Below, one piece after another: positions 47,901 to 58,185 of a DNA stretch of 64,000 bases (its first letter is position 1; the number at the start of each line of letters is the position of its first letter). The DNA is taken from NCBI RefSeq assembly GCF_964355755.1, contig NC_092670.1, positions 24,353,795-24,417,794 of the forward strand, in the 5' to 3' direction. A program made the translations under genes and the position numbers. The notes beneath the pieces were generated by a model that saw nothing but the letters and a program-made list of their open reading frames with translations, was not told where the DNA came from and ran no database searches. This DNA is from Antedon mediterranea (taxonomy: Eukaryota; Echinodermata; Crinoidea; Comatulida; Antedonidae).

Positions 47901-50900
47901 ACTTAAGAAGTAGGCCTACTTGCTGGAAAAATAGGACTTATAGTTAAGCTCACAATTAGGGAGGGTGGTAATTTAAAAGAGTGGTCACTTACGGGAGGTG
48001 TTGTCGTTAAGAGAGATAGTCGCTTACAAGAGGAGGTCGATTATGAAAAGCAGTCCCTTATGAGGGGAGGTGATCACTTCCGAGAGGTGGTCGATTACGA
48101 TAAATGGTCCCTTAAAAGAGACGGTGGTCGTTCAATAGAGGTGGTCACTTACCAGAGGTCGTTGTGACGGGAGATAGTCGATTATGAGAAGCGGTTCTTT
48201 AATAGAGAGAAAGAGGTCGTGGTCTCTTAAAAGAGGTGATCACTTACGAGAGGTGGTCGATTATAAGAAGTGGCCCCTTAACAGAAACGGTGGACGTTTA
48301 ATAGAGGTGATCACTTACCAGAGGTTGTTGTGACGGGAGATAGTAGATTATGAGAAACGGTTCTTAATAGCGAGAAAGAGGTCGTGGTTCCTTAAAAGAG
48401 GTGGTCACTTACGAGAGGTGGGGTCGTTAAGAGAGGTAGTCGCTAACGAAGAGGTGGTCGATTATGAAAAGCGGTTCCTTATGAGAGTTGGTGATCACTT
48501 ACGAGAGGTGGTCGATTATAAGAAGTGGTCCCTTAACAGAAACGGTGGACGTTCAATAGAGGTGGCCACTTACCAGAGGTCGTTGTGACGGGAGATAGTC
48601 GATTATGAGAAGCGGTCCTTTAATAGAGAGAAAGAGGTCGTGGTCCCTTAAAAGGGGTGGTCATTTACGAGAGGTGTGGTCGTTGAGAAGTGGTCGCATA
48701 CGAGAGGTGGTCGATTATGGGAAGCGGTTCCTTATGAGAGGAGGTGATCCCTTACGAGAGGTGGTCGATTATGAGAAGCGGTCTCTTAACAGAGATGGCA
48801 GCTTACAATGTGTGGTCGTTTTAGAATGTTGGTTGCTTACAAGAGGTGGAAAGACTGATAGCTAAGTAAGGATCGATGCATTTGCACATGATTTAGACAT
48901 TATTTGTAAAATATAACATTTTCTACATTAGCTGGCGATAGTAACCACATTAGCTGTTGACCGTTTCTACATTAGCTAGTGTTGATTTTTATTTACTACA
49001 TAAGCTGTTGGTGTTTCTACATAAGCTGGAGGTTTACTACATAAGCGGTGGATTGTTCTACATTAACGGTTGTTTCGACATTAGCTGGCGTTTTCTACAT
49101 TAACGGTTGTAACACGCGTACATATGGCGGGCCAAACATTTAATCATTATCAAGATATCTTTAGTTTTAAATAGAGCTTTCTTTTTTATCAATACAGTTT
49201 TAAAATTGTTAAAAAGTTAATTTATGTTATCAAACACCATAATTTTACAGAAGTTTAGGTGTAGGTTTAAACGCTCGACTTTTTTGACGTAACAGTTTTA
49301 ATTATCAACTGGAAAATTATTACTTTTATGTTGAACCAAAAAAATACATACACAATTGGTATAAATACCTTTAGTTTGTGTATGTATTTTTTGGTTAACA
49401 AAAAGTAATAATTTTCCAGTTAATTATATTCGGAACCAGGTGAATTTATATAATAGTTTTTTTGTTTTTCTTTCGTCATTAAATGGTGTTTTTTTAATTA
49501 GCTTATCAATCAATTAATTGAATCAAACAATCTACTTTTACTTCAGAACAAAGTCCATGGCTTACTGATGTATAGAACAAAAGTATAATTTAATAATAAA
49601 AACTAAACTATAGTACTTTGCATATTCAGATGTAGGGGCGTAACAGTAAGCCAACGAAATAACAACCAAACACTTCAAGTAGCAACGGTATATAGCCTTC
49701 ACCTTGTAGTATCGTGTGCGCGCGCAGAAAACATCGAACATCGACTTAGAACTATACGTACATAACAGTAAGCCAACGAGTTAACAACCAAACACTACAA
49801 GTAGCAATGGTATATATGACTTTGACCTTGTAGTATCGTGTGCGCGCGCAAAAAAACATTGAACATTGACTTGGAACTGTACGTAGGCCTACATAAATAG
49901 TAAGCCAACGAGTTAACAACCAAACACTATATTCAAGTAGCAATAGAATATTATGACCTTGACCTTGTAGTATCGTGCGCAAAAAACATCGAATCGAACA
50001 TCGACTTGGAACTATACGTACATAACAGTAAGCCAACGAGTTAACAACCTAACACTACAAGTAGCAATGATATAATATGGTCTTGAAGTATCGTGCAGGC
50101 GCGCAGCAAAAACAAATATCGTCAAACTAACGAGTTAACAATGTTAACAATGCAAATATCGCGCGCACGAGCAGAAAAATATTAATAATCCAACGCGTTA
50201 ACGACGACCCTAACAGACGTATCGTGAACACGCAAGTATTGAAACAACTCAATATAATCATGATATATTAACTCGAAAAAAAATTGTTGAGTCTAGCACT
50301 AAATTTGATTTGATTTTTTTTTTTTACATTTGTGGGCGTTATCACATTTGTGGGAGATGGTTGTTTTCACATTTGTGGGCGCTGTTTGTTACATGTGTGG
50401 GTGATGCATTTTTACATTTGTGGTTGTTTTCACATTTGTGGGCGTTTTCACATTTGTGGGTTCAACAGGTCTTCTATTTAAGAAAATTCCTTCAAAGTAA
50501 ACACAATACACGTTAGAAAAAAGGAAAGTGGGCCTGTTGGCCTATCACCAAATAACAGGTTCACTTTAGTAATCAACAAATATGTTGATAATAATTGAAT
50601 TTATGGTTTTCAATATTGATCAATATTGAACAAATGTATAAATGTTAACGCGAGAAAAGATAATAGCCTATATTGCAAAACCACAGGCTACTTTGCAATG
50701 ATTGTATACAGTTAAACTAAATGTTCAATCATTAGATTTATTGTTATAAATTCATAATTCGTATGAATACTTTAAAAAAAGTTAATTAAACTCAATTAAT
50801 TTTCAATTCTTAAATTTTCCAAAATGAATTGTTATTTGATGGGATTATGTTTTAGATATTAAAGATATGTTTTGTTTAACAAAAATGTTTTAAAAAACAT

Positions 50901-52211
50901 TAATCCCATCTCCAAAACAGGCGTCATAAAATAAATTTAAAAAAATAAAACAAACAATGGCCTAAACTGTTTATAATGTAATATAGAAACTCTATGGCGT
51001 TAAAATAACATTAAATTTGTACAATATTAATTTCCCAGACACACTTCGAAATAATTGTCAACATCATTTATAAATTTCGGTTATACATTATTATTATTTC
51101 TGCTTCATTCTCTATTTTATTATTTCTTTATTATGTGTCGTATTGTACCTTAATCTAATATTGTTATCCTTTTGTTACACTTTGGTGACTTTTTTAGTTT
51201 AACCACTCTCACAAGATATTCACCGTTTACAAATTGTTAAGAAATTAGACCGATTAAAGAACATTTGTTAGGCCTATGTTTTTCCCCAACTTGTTTCGTT
51301 GTCGTCAAATTCTTTTAGATATAACAATGATTAGTTCAGTAAAGATACCTACAATTTTTTGATTGGACAATGCTGGTTGTAATTATAAATGTCTGTCCAG
51401 TTATAGCTTATTGGATTGTTACAATTATACTCGCATGTCACTGATGAGAACTGACAAGAGAAATTCACTGGGCAAACCGCTTCTATAAAAAAACAGAATA
51501 AGAAATAAATAAATACAAAACAATAACCGATAAAATATAGTTACCAGACACTCATCAGGTAACGTTGTTACACATTATGATCGGGGGCTCCATTCTGTAC
51601 GACGGAGGAGAATGATTTACTCTAAGCCTGCGCGGTCACCTTCACCACTGAGTGTATTTTGGTAAGACTCTAGGCCTACGTTATTATTTTATGTAGTCAT
51701 AATAAGTTAGTAATCCTGATTCCTTGCCGTTGTTCATTGTGATATGGATAAGTTTGCTCGGTGACCTCCTCGTGTTATTTTACTATCAAAGATGTATTGT
51801 CCCCAAAACAATACAAATGAAGATTAATACAACTTCAAACTTTTCCCCCGAAAATAAAAAAAATCAATTCAAACAAACCAAGACAATCGCTGGATTGACT
51901 TTTGTTTTTCTTTAAATTCCAGTTTTATCTAAATCATTGTTTTGTTTGATTTAATTTTTGGAGATATGAATTGTTTAACAAAAATGGGAAACAAGCAATA
52001 CTGCAGAAAATCGATTATTGGAAGTTTACTCAATTTTATAAGTCTGATAATCAAGATCAAGCGACTACAATAGCAAACATATACATTACACTTTAAAAAT
52101 ATTATACATGTATAATGACAATAATAAAAGCATACCAGAAATATTGCAGCAGATAACAAGCGGTACAGTCAAGATTATGACGATTATGATTTTAAAGATG
52201 ACAGCCATCAT
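37920..52211 (-). CDS. Gene B: LRR-containing GPCR (LGR/relaxin-receptor-like)
   Basis: Predicted plasma-membrane receptor with an LRR ligand-binding ectodomain. Exons: 52136-52211, 51353-51482, 45913-45984, 45520-45591, 45142-45213, 44811-44882, 44484-44555, 43855-43926, 42365-42436, 41529-41600, 39425-39496 and 37920-38955. Lengths sum to 1890 nt (629 residues plus stop) and every splice phase agrees. Order: signal peptide, Cys-rich N-cap, nine 24-residue LRRs, cysteine hinge, 7TM, short tail. No LDLa module was seen, unlike vertebrate RXFP1/2. LRR number may vary by exon skipping. Introns carry a MITE, a LINE fragment, a 5S-like sequence and a 4.2-kb foldback array. Confidence 0.85.
39425..39496 (-). 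CDS. Gene B LRR exon 9 (last)
   Basis: LTDNKLQNYRDRTFEELK, 72 bp, phase 2. This divergent last repeat caps the array; its counterpart is 22101-22172. Confidence 0.85.
39938..40865. mobile_element. 928-bp TIR element, Harbinger-like
   Basis: Ends CGCCTGTATTCTTAAACCGG and CCGGTTTAAGAATACGGGCG, with TAA on both sides (39935-39937 and 40866-40868). Gene A has an uninterrupted sequence at the matching place (about 22610), so this is an insertion after duplication. Subterminal sequence repeats TTCGAAGTTCGACTT-type motifs. No transposase. Confidence 0.8.
41529..41600 (-). CDS. Gene B LRR exon 8
   Basis: LNDNQIRTLSAKTFNDLS, 72 bp, phase 2, intact splice sites. Confidence 0.85.
42365..42436 (-). CDS. 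Gene B LRR exon 7
   Basis: LYSNQISTLPDDVFSDLT, 72 bp, phase 2, intact splice sites. Confidence 0.85.
42520..42860. repeat. Intronic duplication of 41700-41960
   Basis: The phrases AACTTTGTTTCAGTGTTATACC-like and TTCAACATGGTCCTGTTTAA recur in the same order in two neighbouring introns, showing that LRR duplication carried intron sequence along. Confidence 0.6.
43259..43376 (-). rRNA. 5S rRNA-like sequence (pseudogene or SINE head)
   Basis: The minus strand reads like full-length 5S rRNA: a TACGGC start, CTCGTCAGATCACCGAAGTT, AGCAACGTCGGGCCTAGTTA (A box region), CTTGGATGGGAGACC (C box, intact), and GGGTGCTGTA at the 3' end. Several substitutions lie in the first third. A body of about 120 bp extends past the 3' end, so a 5S-derived SINE is as likely as a dispersed 5S pseudogene. 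Confidence 0.75.
43385..43776 (+). pseudogene. LINE 3' fragment with 12-bp target duplication
   Basis: The plus strand encodes KRLKRAWMAVLQEGC, then RRNRFAGHCFRSKQEPVSEL and HGKRKPGRQPLSYTDVLRMD, a LINE C-terminal signature, across frameshifts. It ends in a TCAAG-type simple tail. AAACGCCGACTG occurs on both sides (43373-43384 and 43777-43788), marking target-primed insertion next to the 5S-like sequence. Confidence 0.7.
43855..43926 (-). CDS. Gene B LRR exon 6
   Basis: LYNNQISTLTAKTFDDLT, 72 bp, phase 2, donor GTAGGTAC. Confidence 0.82.
44000..44170 (-). pseudogene. LRR exon remnants
   Basis: Short acceptor-side pieces at about 44000-44035 and 44143-44160 resemble LRR exons but lack the rest. 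Confidence 0.45.
44484..44555 (-). CDS. Gene B LRR exon 5
   Basis: LFDNQISTLPANVFSGLT, 72 bp, phase 2, donor GTGAGT. Confidence 0.87.
44811..44882 (-). CDS. Gene B LRR exon 4
   Basis: Same LRR as exon 5 except near the end (FSGLTSLKI to FSGLTSLKE region). Donor GTAAGT. Confidence 0.87.
45142..45213 (-). CDS. Gene B LRR exon 3
   Basis: Almost identical to the exons at 44811 and 44484. Confidence 0.87.
45391..45420 (-). pseudogene. LRR exon fragment
   Basis: Only the acceptor-side third remains (TATTTGGTTATCAAACAG). Confidence 0.5.
45520..45591 (-). CDS. Gene B LRR exon 2
   Basis: LYKNEISALPYNIFSDLT, 72 bp, phase 2. The acceptor context is unusual (TTATAAGAG rather than TTTGAAG), so splicing may be weak. 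Confidence 0.7.
45635..45675 (-). pseudogene. LRR exon fragment
   Basis: The donor-side half only, breaking off after CCAGAAACAAAATTGG. A similar fragment is at 46102-46148. Confidence 0.5.
45913..45984 (-). CDS. Gene B LRR exon 1
   Basis: LSENEISALPANVFSGLT, 72 bp, phase 2, intact splice sites. Confidence 0.85.
46264..46294 (-). pseudogene. LRR exon half, interrupted by foldback element
   Basis: AGTTCTTTCAGAGATATCAA continues to ATTAGGTGG, then stops at the inverted-repeat element. The other half resumes near 50470 (TCTTCTATTTAAG, CCTTCAAAGT). The gene A counterpart is 27736-27807. Confidence 0.65.
46305..46475. repeat. CACAAATGTGAAAACAAC tandem array (left arm)
   Basis: About nine degenerate units of 17-20 bp. 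The inverse array is at 50325-50465. Confidence 0.85.
46570..47550. repeat. GACCACCTCTCGTAAGC array (left arm), with 218-bp duplication
   Basis: Short units alternate GACCACCTCTCRTAAGC and AAGGGACCACTTCTC. A segment of about 218 bp is repeated in tandem (46633-46850 and 46851-47068), each ending in CAATCAATCAATCAAT. The array is interrupted by a LINE piece and resumes at about 47427. Confidence 0.8.
47050..47427 (-). pseudogene. LINE 3' terminal fragment
   Basis: The minus strand encodes KSINTFKGPKIWNTLPEELK and FKSKLHEYL, a CR1/Jockey-type C-terminus, followed by a 3' untranslated region and a TTGA tetranucleotide tail. Confidence 0.65.
47985..48862. repeat. CTTACGAGAGGTGGTCG array (right arm)
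   Basis: Inverse orientation of the 46570-47550 array, with higher-order units of roughly 230 bp (TTACCAGAGGTCGTTGTGAC recurs near 48151, 48311 and 48571). Long open frames across it are repeat artefacts. Confidence 0.85.
48915..49112. repeat. TCTACATTAGCTG short tandem array
   Basis: Ten or more degenerate copies of CTACATTAGCTG separated by variable spacers. Confidence 0.7.
49307..49424. repeat. Near-perfect palindrome
   Basis: AACTGGAAAATTATTACTTT and AAAGTAATAATTTTCCAGTT enclose further inverted sequence (AAAATACATACACAA against its complement), giving arms of about 50 bp. Confidence 0.8.
49630..50110. repeat. Minisatellite, 122-132 bp units
   Basis: AGTAAGCCAACGAGTTAACA recurs at about 49645, 49767, 49899 and 50028; units also share TTGTAGTATCGTGTGCGCGC. 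Confidence 0.85.
50325..50465. repeat. TTTTCACATTTGTGGGCG array (right arm)
   Basis: The inverse of 46305-46475. Confidence 0.85.
51353..51482 (-). CDS. Gene B exon 2: LRR N-terminal cap
   Basis: 130 bp, phase 1 in and phase 2 out, acceptor TTTTTTATAG, donor GTAGGTATC. It encodes AVCPVNFSCQFSSVTCEYNC followed by an Asn- and Tyr-rich segment with a further Cys, consistent with the cap before the first LRR. Confidence 0.85.
52136..52211 (-). CDS. Gene B exon 1: signal peptide
   Basis: Starts MMAVIFKIIIVIILTVPLVI with Lys before a long hydrophobic core, then CCNIS and a GTATGC donor, phase 1. The first of two adjacent ATGs was chosen. Confidence 0.83.
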
Positions 52212-52668
52212 TCTTCTTTACTCAACTCAACTAAAAATAAACGTTTACTCCATGAACTTGTTCGTTATGTTATAAACGTCTCGTGCTAACTTCTCATATA
52301 TAATTGAATAATTCTGTTGCGTTGATTTTAGTGCGTATTAAACATTTAGACAAATTACTTCACCAGATATTACTAGTATAAACGTCTTAAATAACCAATA
52401 TCGTAAAGTACAACATTAAAAGTGAAGTAGTCGAGTAGTCCTCTTAGCCTACTGTTGCAAAATATTTTTTAACAGTGACTAACCCAGAGTTTGAGTCGAA
52501 AGTTCGCTAGTTCAGGACTTAACCCCCTGTCATTATAATAATATATATATATTGTGTTAATAATTTCAGTGCTATTATGCCTACAAAATTGTTTTCAATT
52601 GATGTGTCTTATAGAAATGGTGCTGTTTGTAATGTTAATTGTGGCACATGCAAGCGAAATCGGACATA
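52212..52668 (-). promoter_or_regulatory. Gene B 5' flank, conserved with gene A
   Basis: The counterpart of 28937-29390; presumed promoter and 5' UTR by position only. Confidence 0.5.
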
Positions 52669-52689
52669 CGTCGCATTTGTAGATTTGTA

Positions 52690-53454
52690 GAAACAGCCAA
52701 AAACATTAAAAGGCTGAAAAATTACATTTTTTATATTTACAGAAAATGATATTTATATTATATTAATATTTATTTACATTACCCTGGTGTTTTTCTATTT
52801 TGAGACAAATAAATAGATACATTTTAACATTTTGTTTAGTATGTTGGTTAAAAAGAATGATTTTCATAAAACCTATCATGTTTTATGCTTAAATTGAAAG
52901 TGTTCCATTGGGTTGATTTTAATGAAATTCATCATTTCTGTCCTTAACCTGAACAAAAATAATGCAGCCTGGTGTCTAGTCATATGTTGTATGCTCCTAC
53001 GTTTATTTTTATTTGTGAAAGTTATCTCCTTTTTAGTTATTACCGAGTAAATCCTGTAATGTTTTAATTGTTGCTATATTTTGTTATATTCTTAAATCTG
53101 GCTTTTGTATAATTGTTTCTTTATGTTAATTCTCGTCAAAGTATACCTACACTATGAGAAAAGCACAGGTTGAATACGTAACTAGATTCTTCTTAACTTT
53201 GATTTAACACGTGTCTTGGAGTATCTGCTTTGTTATTATTAATTATAATTGATAAGGTTCGTCGTCGTATTTGATATTAATTTATTGATTTAGGTCTTTA
53301 GTTAAATTTAACATCGCTTTCATGTTGTCTATACGCATTTATATTTCACAAATAATAATTCCTTCCTATGAGTTGTTTTTCTCTTGTAATGTAGAATTAA
53401 GTCTACCGTATTGTGTATGTTATTACACATTCAAATATTATTGTTTAATATTGA
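52690..53454. other. Spacer, nothing recognised
   Basis: AT-rich sequence with no supported gene, RNA or repeat boundary. Confidence 0.5.
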
Positions 53455-54049
53455 TTTGGAGTTTGCAGGGTTTTAACTTTATAACTTTAACCATGGAGAA
53501 TTCTTTAACTAAATCATAAACTGACTGTATTACAACATTAGTTTCCTTATGGCCTATTTATTACATTAAACCATTGCGCATATATCAAAATATACCGATT
53601 TAATTGTACAGAAAAAGAAATATAATATTGTCTTCCAGCCCTCCTAAAAAAATATTTTTAAATTGTTTGATTATTTATGCCGTTTTAATACGAAACACAA
53701 TTGTTATTCATGTTTACCAAAATTGGATCGAAACACAAATATTTAGCTGAACACCCTGTAATTTAAAGCAGTCTTAAGTCTCTTATAGATAATGATTTTT
53801 TTTATTTAATTTGGTTGTCTATTTAAGTGAAATCATAATTTAATAAACTTGATAAAAACTAAAAAGTGATTTTATTAATCTTCATTTTCCATGTTTTAGG
53901 GCACATCTTTAAATTATTTTTAAAACAGCATTATGTTATACAGAATGAATGAATAAATATTCATAACGGTTGATATGTAAGAAAGTTCTTGGCATACCTT
54001 ATAAATCTAATAACGACAGATCACAAGGGCTGAACTTGGGCGTTTTCCA

Positions 54050-54500
54050 TTCAAGAAATTGTTAGCTTTTTTGCTAAAGGTAATCGGAATGGCTCCAAAT
54101 CGACTTCCTTATAAATGTTATGCGCTTTTGAAGCGATTTCAGGAAAACGAAGGTAAACCAAATTGGGTATCAAATATCAAATCAATCCTCAAGCGATACC
54201 GGTATGGCTTCGGCTATGCATGGCTTAACCAGGGTGTTGGAAATAAACGTTTATTTCTTATGTAATTTAAAAAAACGATGTATTCACAGGAGTGGCGGTC
54301 ACAATCTGACTCACGCAGCAGACTTTTTTATCTCAATATTAAACAGTCAATTAAGTTAGAAAAAAAAACAAACAACAAGTAAAAGTATTTAGGCATAGAA
54401 GATACATTTTGTTGATAAGGACCTCATCACACAACTTAAATGTAAATATTAGAGTAAATGATAATTTCTTAAATCTATGTCAGATTTAAATGCTTATGTT
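54050..54500 (+). pseudogene. Non-LTR retroelement C-terminal fragment, copy 2
   Basis: Same frame and same internal TAA as 6600-7060 (YGFGYAWLNQGVGN, YSQEWRSQSD). A small indel in the A-run near 54361 shifts the downstream part. Confidence 0.65.
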
Positions 54501-54879
54501 AATCTGTCAAAGTATTTATTTGTATCGTTAAAAAGGAGAGAGTCAACCTTACAGTAATATATTGTGAATCTATGTGCCCGTGGCCTAAAGATAAAATAAA
54601 GGCAGGCACCATTGCCTGGAATTAAAAAAAAACCTAGGCCTAACATCTCAATAAATGATATAGCATTTATCTTTGTTCTAAATTTACGAAAAAATCCATT
54701 TTATTAATAAATTCCACTTTGTTCTTTTGCCCATTTATTACAAAATCCTGCTACATAGTACAGATCTGAAACGCGAAATATATTCGTCTATTTCTTTTTC
54801 AGGCTTGGGGAAACCGCAATGGTATCGTTATTGGAATAAATAAAGGAACTCATAGGTAATAGTATACCTAAAATTAGCT

Positions 54880-57530
54880 AACAAAGACGAGGATTAGGCA
54901 CAGAAAACCACAAATACATAAATCATAACATACATTTATTCATCTCATAAACAAACAAACCAAGCAAAGAATAAAAAATATTTTTAATGATGAAAGGGAC
55001 CTCCAACAAGAAACCCCAGCCAGAACAACACAAAAAGAAGCAGAAAGGTTAAATGAACCCATTATAGGCCAACATACTGTACATTACATTATACATAATC
55101 ATGGCATAATTATTACATTAGCTTAGTAAAAATTATTATAAATCAATAAAAGAAAGTTTATATTTCATCTTCAAAATAGCCAACGATGAAGCTGTCAATG
55201 CTGTTCCATATTTCAAGAGCAACACAGCATTAAGACTAGTACATTTACATTTTCTTTTCTTTGACTTAAGTCTAGTTTTACCTCTAGTGTTATAATTGTG
55301 CTTGTTCGATTCTTTTCCAAAGATAGACACCAACCTAGTATTTAGATCATGAGTGACAGAGTACATTACAGTACCAATTTGATAATAAAGTCTTGCATTT
55401 TAAGAAGTCCATGTCTACGGAAGACGGACGATACACTGTCTCTGAACTTTGTGAAGGTGATAACACGTAGTGTTTTCTTTGGAGACGCTTGATTTCATAC
55501 AAATACGATTCGTACGTGTAACCCCATACAACAATGCCATACTTGAATATTGGTTCTATAAGGGATTTATATATCGAAAGTAAGGCTTTAAGTGGTAGAA
55601 AGTGTTTTACTCTATAGTATGCCAATATACTTAGATACTTTTTTTGATACGACGTCAATGTGTTCTTTGAAATTAACATGATCGTCTAAATAAACACCAC
55701 GAAATTTAGTTTTATTTGCTCTTTTGTAATTCTGTAAATAAAACTTTAACTTGATCTATGTCAACTTTTCTTTTTATACTTCGAAATATCATAAAATTGG
55801 TTTTATTTACATTTAATGACAGTTTGTTACATTAAAACCATTCATTAATTTTATCAATTTCGGTAGCGACCAGAGTACTTAAGTTTTTGTGAGATAAGAA
55901 TATATTAGTATCATCAACAAATAAAATAAGGGATAACAGTTTAGAGCAACTAAAAATATCATTGATGTAAAGTATGAATATGAGGGGTCCAAGTATAGAC
56001 CCTTGGGGCACACCATATTCAATATTACGAATTGTAGATTTAACATTATCAAAGACTGTATATTGGCGCCTTCGGGAGACATAGCTCTTAAACCAATTTA
56101 AAGCTGTACCCCTGATACGGTACTAGTCAAGTTTGTTTTTGTAAAATGATGTGATCAATCGTATCGAATGCTTTGCTAATTTCCACAAATATACCGATAC
56201 CATACTCTCCCTTATCAATGGCATCGAATACCTTATATCGATACGTTTGAGAATAGCCATATATGTGGAGCTTTGTTTTTGAAGACCGAATTGAGAAAGG
56301 TGAATAATTTTAGTTTTCTGTACATGGTTATATAGCCTATTGTATACAATACGCTCTAGAATTTTAGATAGGGTGGGAAGCACGGATTTAGGTCTGTAGT
56401 TTGAAAATAAATTTTCTCTCTTAATCACCGGATTTATTTATTGGAACAATCCTGGCTATCCTTGTCATATCAGGTACAATACCCTTTTCTAGCGAAAGGT
56501 TAAAAATGTAACATAACGGAATTTAAAGAGGGTAAATAATATGCTTAATGATCCTGCCATTTATACCATCCACACCTGCATGCCTCTAACAAGTTGTATA
56601 ATTTCTTCTGGGCTGGTAGGGTAAAAAAAAGATAGTTTATGTTGCTATTCTGGATATTGTTAGCCAGGTTTGCCCCAATATTTGTAAAATAATCAATGAA
56701 ACCATTAGCAGTGGATTTAGCGTCATCGGTGTCAGCTTTCTTCCTTTTCCCTGTTGAGAACCTCACCAAGAATATTCCAAGTCTGCTTAACGTTATTTTT
56801 AGCCGCAACGAGAGCACTGGAATAATATTGGCGTTTACTAATTCTAATTAAATGAATGAGTTTGTTTTTATATTTAGTATATTTGTGTCTATTGTTATCA
56901 CATTTTGATCAATTTTGTATATAGACAATTATTAATTATTAATGGACTTCATGATCCCATTAGTAATCCAAGGTTTCCGGTTAACTTGTCGTTTTGAAAT
57001 AATTTTTGTAGGAATATTATCATCAATAAGTAAAATAAGTTTGTTAATAAGCAAGCTGTAGCCTTCATTGGGATCATTTTAAGTAAATATAGCATTACAA
57101 CTCTCTAAATTTACCTAGGAAAGAAGATTATTAAGTGTTGTGTCGTTTAAAACTTTTGTCGTTTGTTGAACATTATGTTTGGTTCGTCTATTTTAATAAT
57201 GAGTAAAATTGAAAATAGGAAAATGATCAGTGATGTCCGAAATGATTATTCCACTTTTAATAGAATTTGAAGTATCATTTGTAATAATGTTGTCAAATAT
57301 GGGGTCTATCTTCGGGTACATAGTTATTACTCAACTTTTTCCCCTTCAGTTTCCGCTTAGCCCTGTAGACTTCGTTGCGCTTTTTGTAACTACAGAAGTT
57401 GACGATGATTCCCCTGGGTTTACTAGCCAAGCCTCTTTTGTGGACCGAGCCTATGGCTCCGGTCGATATCCTTGGAGTCTATCTGTACATTTAGGTCAGT
57501 GGTGAATATTTTTCTTACCAGTGTGTCCGT
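54880..57530 (-). pseudogene. 5'-truncated LINE, copy 2
   Basis: Same structure as 7430-10055: ORF1 fragment joined to endonuclease end, reverse transcriptase (NYRPKSVLPTLSKILERIVY; VDDTNIFLS-type box near 55905) and C-terminal region (55679-55136). Copy-specific indels occur at about 55475 and 56240. Confidence 0.75.
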
Positions 57531-57595
57531 GGTTTCCAGGGGCGGATTTAGGAGCGGGGGGGCCTTTTTGTAATATATATATATATATATAAATA

Positions 57596-58185
57596 AAATA
57601 ACAGCAGAAAACTTGGTTACTTCATTGTTTTAATCACTACAAATTTGTTTCGTACGACCAGCATGTAGCTGGCCGCACTCTTCATGTGAAATATAAAACA
57701 TAAGTGACACAGTTGTCTCATAGTGCTTAATAGAAGTGAGTCATCAGGAAGTCGTATACAATAGCCTATAGTTTTAGATAAACTATTTGGATCTGCAATT
57801 TAGTAAGAATTTTTTCCTATGTCTACAAGTAGAGACTAACTCATTCTTACGGTTCAGTGAGCATAGCTCTGGTTGACATATAATAATATACTTTTCATAT
57901 ATACATAAATTACATCTTTTGTTAATATTTGAGTAAGGTTTGCATTTCTTTATAATTTTCCATTTAATTGAGTAGTTTGTTTTAGAGTCTTTAAGTGTCC
58001 ATATATATTTACTGAGTTCCGTTGCGTTTCTTAGTTTTTCGTTCCGGAATGAAGACGTATGGTTCTGTATCTGGTTTTAAACTGGTTTTCAGTTAGTCCG
58101 ACATATGTTTCTTCTTTTGATGAATCTTCTCTCTTTACTGTAGCTTGGTAAACTACGCCTTTTGTTAGGCAGTTACCTGGGAGCC
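57596..58185 (-). pseudogene. Penelope-like element 3' fragment with GIY-YIG endonuclease
   Basis: The minus-strand translation, across one frameshift, shows LPGNCLTKGVVYQATV, TYVGLTENQFKTRY, LRNATELSKYIWTLKDSKT and WKIIKKCKPYS, then CNLC-, EL- and CRHRKKFLL-type ends. This is the C-terminal GIY-YIG nuclease of Penelope-like elements. It is absent from the matching place in copy 1 (near 10105). The 3' untranslated part holds a hammerhead-like hairpin. Confidence 0.75.
57647..57688 (-). ncRNA. Hammerhead-like stem-loop in Penelope 3' region
   Basis: On the minus strand, ATGAAGA is followed by an 11-bp stem (GTGCGGCCAGC with GCTGGTCGTAC, loop TACAT) and GAAAC, as in hammerhead cores. The usual CTGATGA reads CACATGA, so cleavage activity is doubtful. 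Confidence 0.45.

Larger units (their letters stand above)
46297..50468. mobile_element. Foldback-type element built of short tandem repeats
   Basis: The tips are TTGTTGAACCCACAAATGTG on the left and CACATTTGTGGGTTCAACA on the right. Both arms contain, in mirror order, CACAAATGTGAAAACAAC repeats and GACCACCTCTCGTAAGC repeats. The middle carries a LINE fragment, a TCTACATTAGCTG array, a palindrome and a 128-bp minisatellite. No transposase is visible. It sits in a decayed LRR exon of gene B. Confidence 0.7.
53455..57545. repeat. Second copy of the 6.4-10.1 kb LINE block
   Basis: From about 53870 this is nearly identical to 6400-10070 in the same orientation, including both opposed LINE fragments and shared disabling lesions. 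53455-53870 matches 10584-10990. Confidence 0.85.

Noticed and set aside
46570-48865. Open frames rich in Arg-Gly-Gly across the foldback arms
   Set aside because: They follow the short tandem repeat in several frames and both arms; the repetitive peptide is a by-product of the DNA repeat.
46286-50480. Exact target-site duplication of the foldback element
   Set aside because: The flanks GGTGGACT and GGTCTTCT match at only five of eight positions, so a duplication cannot be claimed.
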